Assembly: GCF_046630445.1 (NCBI RefSeq)
Contig: NC_092333.1
Span: 5,204,501-5,268,500 of the forward strand
Direction: 5' to 3'
DNA from: Rutidosis leptorrhynchoides
Lineage: Eukaryota; Streptophyta; Magnoliopsida; Asterales; Asteraceae
Length of the DNA: 64,000 nucleotides
Position 1 is the first letter of the stretch. Each line of letters opens with the position of its first letter. A program made the translations under genes and the position numbers. Shown here piece after piece: positions 58,732 through 64,000 of the stretch. The notes beneath the pieces are model-generated. The model worked only from the letters and a program-made list of their open reading frames with translations. It had not been told where the DNA came from and did not search any database.

Positions 58732-60740
58732 GGTTAAATTATTAATTATTATTATTACTAATATTAATAATATGGTTATTATTATTATTATTATTATTTT
58801 CATTTTTATTATTATTATTATTATAATTATAGATATAAATATTATTATAGAAACAAGTAGGTTACAAAGTAAATAAAATTATTAACACTATTATTTCTAT
58901 CATTGATATATTATTATTATACTAACCGACAAATATTTTTTTTATATAAATAACTACATTTGATATATAAATTTGTTCGATTATAACTGTATATATTAAT
59001 AAACATACAAATGATATAGGTTCGTGAATCGAAGGCCAACCTTGCACATGTTAAATGATGTTATATGTATTTTTACTACAAAATACAGTATGGTGAGTAT
59101 ATAGTTCCCTTTTAAACTTTAAATATTTTTGGGCTGAGAATACATGCGCTATTTTTATAAATGATTTACGTTATGGACACAAGTGACTAAAATTACGTTC
59201 TACATGGGTTAGAATCAAAAATCCCCTAGCTTGGTAACTTTAACTATTGGTTTATGAACTGGTAGGCGCGAATCCTAAAGATAGATCTATCGGGTTTTAC
59301 ACCCCCACCCAGATGTTGTTCTAGTCACTACTAAACTAGAAGAACGGGTGTTTAGTACTTCGAGGTTAACGGAACGCACTTGATTCGGTGCACATATTAT
59401 TATAACTCAGGGGTACACACTCTTGTTAAGGCTAGTTACCGGGTGCCCACTGCTTGGAATGCTTTTCATACACTTGCGAGTGTATTATGTTTTTAAATAT
59501 GAAATCTTGTGGTCCATAGTTATAACGCTGCTAGCATCAAACCTATATATCTCACCAACTTTATGTTGACTTTTTAAAGCATGTTATTCTCAGGTACGAA
59601 TTAAGTCTTCCGCTGTGCATTAGCTCATACTAAGGACATTACTTGGAGTCGATCATCGCAATGGAACCAAATATTGATGACTTTGTCCAGGTGGATTGGG
59701 TCAGGTCATCTCATGTGGTATCAGAGCGTTGGTCTTAGTGAACCAGGCCTTGCATTAGTGTGTCTGACTAGTAGTTGTTAGGATACAGTAGTGAGTCTGG
59801 ACTTCGACCGTTTCTGCCTGTCAAAAAGTTTTGCTTATCATTCTAGTTGGAAATCATCTGCTTATCATCCCTAGGGAATTTCCTGCTTATCATTCATAAG
59901 TCTAGACACGTCTTACTGCATTTAGTGCATCGATAGTGTATAGACAAGATTCATATCTTAGCATATCTATAGACTTGCCTGATATATGCCGTAGATTCCT
60001 CTGTAATATACAAAATACATATAGATATTCTATATAGTTATAATATCATCCGATATTCGAAAATCATTTCACGTCGAAGATCTCTTCCATCCACCAAATT
60101 GCCCTTTTCAACCTGAAGCGCTTACTGGCGAACCTGTTCTAGAAACCATTTTCTCTCCCCTTTTTTCGAGTATCCCATCACGATTACATACTATCCCATA
60201 GTTCGAATCTTATTCATTCACTCGCTTCAACCGTCAATCATTCCGTAGTACTAGAAGAAGTTAACGAACTACGCGCTCGTGTGACGACTTTGGAGAACCT
60301 GGTGCGAAGGTTACAAACACCAGCAGCAGCACCAGCAGCATAATCAGTACCACCATCATCGACGTCGACAGTACCCTTATCATCTTTAAACCATAACCGC
60401 GCCGTAACTCTCAAAATCACAATCTGTACCTCGAATATCAACATTACACGCCTCAATATCACCATCTGTACTTCGAGTATGAACTTCGTTCTACACATCG
60501 ATCTACATCGGCTATCTTCGCTTTACGTATCATTCTACCTCATTTTTCCTCGTTCGACATGGTGAATATGTAATTTCTAAAGTTTTAGAGATTATGTAAT
60601 CTAGTATTAACGGTAAATCAAATGAGTTTTTGACTCATTAAATCCATGATTACATCCGATGAAAATATATATGCAAGTATATTTTCATAAAGATTGTAAT
60701 TAAAAATTCTTTTGTACAAACTGTTAATGATGAAAATATT

Positions 60741-60755
60741 TTAACGGGTGGGTAG
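60741..60755 (+). promoter_or_regulatory. Internal TTAACGGGTGGGTAG box of E
   Basis: It differs from the terminal copy at 63126-63140 only in its last base and is followed by TACCC. It sits where A and B have the box just before gag, although E has no gag. Confidence 0.65.
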
Positions 60756-63125
60756 TACCCGAGGAATATTTAGAATTCACATTAATAAGTTACACTGTAC
60801 ATTCTTCGAATCTGATTCAACGATCATTTACTATCCTACTTACAACTACCGATATATGTAACCGTTCACCACAGAATAACCATTTCTATTCAAATTTCAT
60901 ATTTGGATTTTGGCCTATCAGAATCCAACAAGTGGCATAACGAAGAAAACATTGGACAAAAATAAAAAGTGTTAGAAACAAACGAATTAATTAATTGGAA
61001 TTGTGATAGGATTTCACGCTAACTGTTCCGGCTAACTGTTCCCAGCTAACTGATTAACATTTAATTTATCGCAATTTACATTCTCGCAATTTTATTTATC
61101 GTCATTTAATTTCTGTTATTTACTTTTACGCACTTTAAATAACGGGACACGTATGCAAGGCTTCGACTTATCATATCGACCCATCTATATATATATTTCG
61201 GAACAACCGTAGACACTCTATATGTGAAGGTGGGAGTTGGCTATACAGGGTCGGAGTTGATTCCAAAATATATATATACTTTGAGTTGTGATCGACACCG
61301 AGACCGGTACACGGGTCACGATACGTGTTATTTAAATCGAATATTATATATTAAATTATATATGAATCATTGAACCATCGGACTATTAGACTTCTAACTT
61401 TGGACAATTAAAATGAATTAAATTAAAATATTGATTATAACATATGAAACTAAATAATTCTTCAAGCTTGCCACTTGATTTCATCTTAAACCTCATTTGT
61501 ATCTCGATAATTACAATGCGTGTTCAAATCTTTCATGATTCTTGAAAACCCCTCAATCGAGAGGATGAACCAACCGCGTTTCATCTACGGAAGAAAAGAC
61601 TTATGCTCCTGTAAGACTCTCGGAGACTGAGTCAACGTTTAACACGCAGCAGTGTTAATTTCTTTAGTGTTATTATTACCCAAAATAACTTTGCAATTTC
61701 TTTCCAAATTAGCCACTTTTATCACAGCTCCACTTTAACTTCTCAGTAAAACTAGTCTTATTGTCATCTCGATATAAATACGCTGTCCTTTCGCCGTCGT
61801 TATTGGAGAACCTTTCACGACATCATGTACCAGCAGCTCGGCATTCCTTTGGCGGAATCCGCAAGTTGTATTTTGAAAATCTTGCAGAACTTCTCCAGTT
61901 ATACTTATGAGGTTTATCTCTAATAGTTTCATACCCCGAATGTGAAGTTTCTGAAAAACGTCTTGAACTATGAAGTAGTTCTTGAAATGCTAACGAAACA
62001 GCATGTTGTAGACGGTCTTAATGACCAAAAGTTGATGATAAAAGGAGGAAGTGTTAGGAACGCTCGATAGAAAATTTGGTACTGAAAATCGGATTGAGCA
62101 AACTGTGAAGGAGACTCTAAACAAATTTCAAGGACTAAACTTGTACGTAAAGAATCATGACGATTCTGTAGCAAACACCTTGCTTCTGAATCTAAACCCA
62201 TACGGGTCAATCTTCATCATCATCCCTCGACATTAGAAATTCCAAGATATTATCATATCTTTCATTATAAATATCCTCAATGTTTCTGAAGATATTTTTA
62301 TAACTATTCTTATCGGAAATCATCTATCTTCTCGCGCTATCTGTATCACATCATAAAAGAAACTGTGTTAATTTCTAAATTCTGAAACCTCCGAATTAAA
62401 AATATGAATGTTTTGAAGTAGTGTTAGGAACTGATGCATGAATTAGTATAATATAATGAAACTTGATCAACTTCATTATATTACAGTAAGTCATGTTAAG
62501 TTTCTAATGGAATGTGATGATTCACAGTACCATTATCATGTGCCATGTTACACGGCTCTTACATTCTATCCAATCCCCAAACATAATAGAAACATATCAT
62601 CTTGATAGTTCTATCTTTTCAAGGATATTCTGGTAATTTGATAAATCAAAAATCGTGCCGTTACCATTCCTTTCTTAAAGCATTAGCTATGTTCATTTCG
62701 AATTTCATACCTACTAATTCCGAACCATTGCTCGCTTGACTCAAGGACGGAAATAAGGAAACGAAGAGGGTAGATTTATAGTGAAATATCCGACAGAGCA
62801 ATCGAGACAGATAATCGCATTAAATTAAAGAGGATCATAATTTTCCATAAACTTTGAAGAATCAAATCCTATAGATTTCCAAGATTTTCTTTAAATCCCT
62901 TAAGTCCCGGAAATCAATAGTAGCCACGTCATTGGTTAAAAAGATTCCATATTTACTCATTTCACTCTTTCGTGATAGCTTCACTCGTACGTTTCACATG
63001 ATCGAATCGTTTTATCTATAACTATCCATAATGATAAAAACTCCATTATGACCTCATATTCATCATGAAAACATTCCTATTGTTATCCATGACGACCTCT
63101 ATCAAATTTCGGGGACGAAATTTCT

Positions 63126-63140
63126 TTAACGGGTGGGTAC
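63126..63140 (+). promoter_or_regulatory. Terminal TTAACGGGTGGGTAC box of E
   Basis: It abuts the 3' LTR and follows GGGGACGAAATTTCT, the expected polypurine position. Confidence 0.7.
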
Positions 63141-64000
63141 TGTAACGACCCGGAAATTTCCGACCAAATTTAAACCTTAAGCTTTATAGGTTTCCGACAC
63201 GATAAGCAAAATATGTAATGTTGAGTCTAGAAAGTTTGAAATCTATATTTGGATAATCAGTTACCCTTTGACCAAGCCTGTCGATTCACGAACCATTGTG
63301 TGTAAATAATAATGTATATACGTATATATATATATATATATAAATATTATTATTGTTATTATTATTATTATATTATTATTTTTAGTATTATTTTTATAAA
63401 TATTATTATTATCAGAAATTATGTATTCTTTATACATTTATATTATTATTATTAGTATTATAAATTATTATCATAAAATTCGAATATTTTCATGTATTAT
63501 TATTAACTTATTTACTAAAATTTATATTTTATTAAAGTTATTATTATTATTCTTTATGTGATAATAATATCATTAATTTCATTAAGTGTAATACTAATAA
63601 AGTGTATTACTTAGGTATTAAGATAAATAGAGATTGTATAATTAACAGATTTATATAAAGTAATATAGCTAATATCATTATTTTACTTATTAATATTACC
63701 ATAAATATTATCATTAACATTTATCATTATATGTGTTATTGTTATCTATTTGTTATCTTTATTAACAGTCATCATTAATAATTTATTTAATTATTAATTA
63801 TGAGAATTATTGATATTATTATCATTACTATGAATTGTATTAATATTATTATTTATATATTTATTATTAGTAATAATATCATTAATACAAGCATATATTT
63901 ATTAATACATAATATTATTTAATACATCTACATATACCTGTATAAATTATGTATATATTTTTAGATATAGGAAGATACGTGTATATATACATATTTATAT
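63141..64000 (+). repeat. Element E 3' LTR (runs off the window)
   Basis: Starts TGTAACGACCCGGAAATTTC and matches 56809-57668 almost perfectly. Confidence 0.95.

Larger units (their letters stand above)
56809..59713 (+). repeat. Element E 5' LTR
   Basis: It starts TGTAACGACCCGGAAATTTC and ends AGGTCATCTCA. Much of it is TTA/ATT-rich. It includes a polymerase III box pair (58577-58623), (TTA)n tracts near 58678-58731, and the core shared with A and B at 59268-59294. Confidence 0.9.
59714..63140 (+). mobile_element. Element E internal region, no gag-pol
   Basis: It begins with the primer site and a leader like that of A and B. At about 60180-60343 is the end of a protein-like stretch with heptads (VLEEVNELRARVTTLENLVRR), probably a coiled-coil pre-gag ORF remnant. 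The box TTAACGGGTGGGTAG follows at 60741-60755. From about 60800 to 63100 no known protein is seen; frames on either strand near 61735-62236 are short and unrecognised. The end has TTTCGGGGACGAAATTT and the terminal box at 63126-63140. Confidence 0.65.
56809..64000 (+). mobile_element. Element E: non-autonomous LTR retrotransposon inserted in F
   Basis: 5' LTR 56809-59713 (2905 bp), tRNA-iMet-type primer site (59716-59727), about 3.4 kb of internal DNA without gag-pol, then the 3' LTR from 63141 to the window end. The leader, the TTAACGGGTGGGTA boxes and the LTR core match elements A and B, so it probably uses proteins of that group. In the 860 bp where both LTRs are visible there is one substitution plus a (TA)n length change, so insertion is recent. 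The target duplication cannot be checked because the right end is outside. Confidence 0.85.

Overview
The window is nuclear DNA of a flowering plant. It has spliced eukaryotic genes with GT-AG introns, plastid-type transit peptides, Ty3/gypsy chromovirus and Athila LTR elements, Helitron-like and foldback repeats, and long (TA)n and (TTA)n tracts. The look of the LTR elements suggests the daisy family (Asteraceae). That is inference from general style and not proof.

Positions 1-20706 are the genic part. The first 5 kb is a repeat patch with a hAT-like terminus, Helitron-like copies, and two foldback elements sitting in (TA)n tracts and carrying telomere-like palindromes. Four housekeeping genes follow: a chloroplast YGGT/YlmG protein (minus), the V-ATPase c proteolipid subunit in three coding exons (minus), a tRNA-dihydrouridine synthase 3 with CCCH zinc fingers in ten coding exons (plus), and a single-exon plastid amidophosphoribosyltransferase, the first committed enzyme of purine synthesis (minus). 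They share no pathway; the grouping looks like ordinary plant gene order.

Positions 20707-64000 are almost wholly nested LTR retroelements. Element C (plus) begins at 20707. Its 5' LTR is split by element A (minus, Tekay-like chromovirus, about 22669-47154). A is split in turn by element B (plus, Tekay-like, 31019-41890, matching GTTGT target duplication). C's leader then runs into element D (from 48835). D is split by the Athila-type element F (from 50048), and F by E, a non-autonomous element (from 56809) that leaves the window. Hand comparison of LTR pairs (B about 7 differences in 2707 bp, A about 20 in 3425 bp, E one substitution in the 860 bp visible) suggests that B, E and A are recent.

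The most interesting signals are these. (1) The C LTR holds an eight-unit array in which each unit has a constant core flanked by short stems that change in a compensatory way. (2) A, B and E share a layout in which a conserved leader and a TTAACGGGTRGGTA box bracket a slot with different cargo: an acidic ORF plus a captured F-box-like ORF in A, an acidic ORF in B, and a coiled-coil remnant in E. (3) The same box recurs at the 3' LTR boundary of each element. (4) A core with the palindrome GATAGATCTATC is kept in LTRs that otherwise differ widely. (5) A 175-bp extension beyond the outer LTR of A looks like the product of plus-strand priming upstream of the usual tract.
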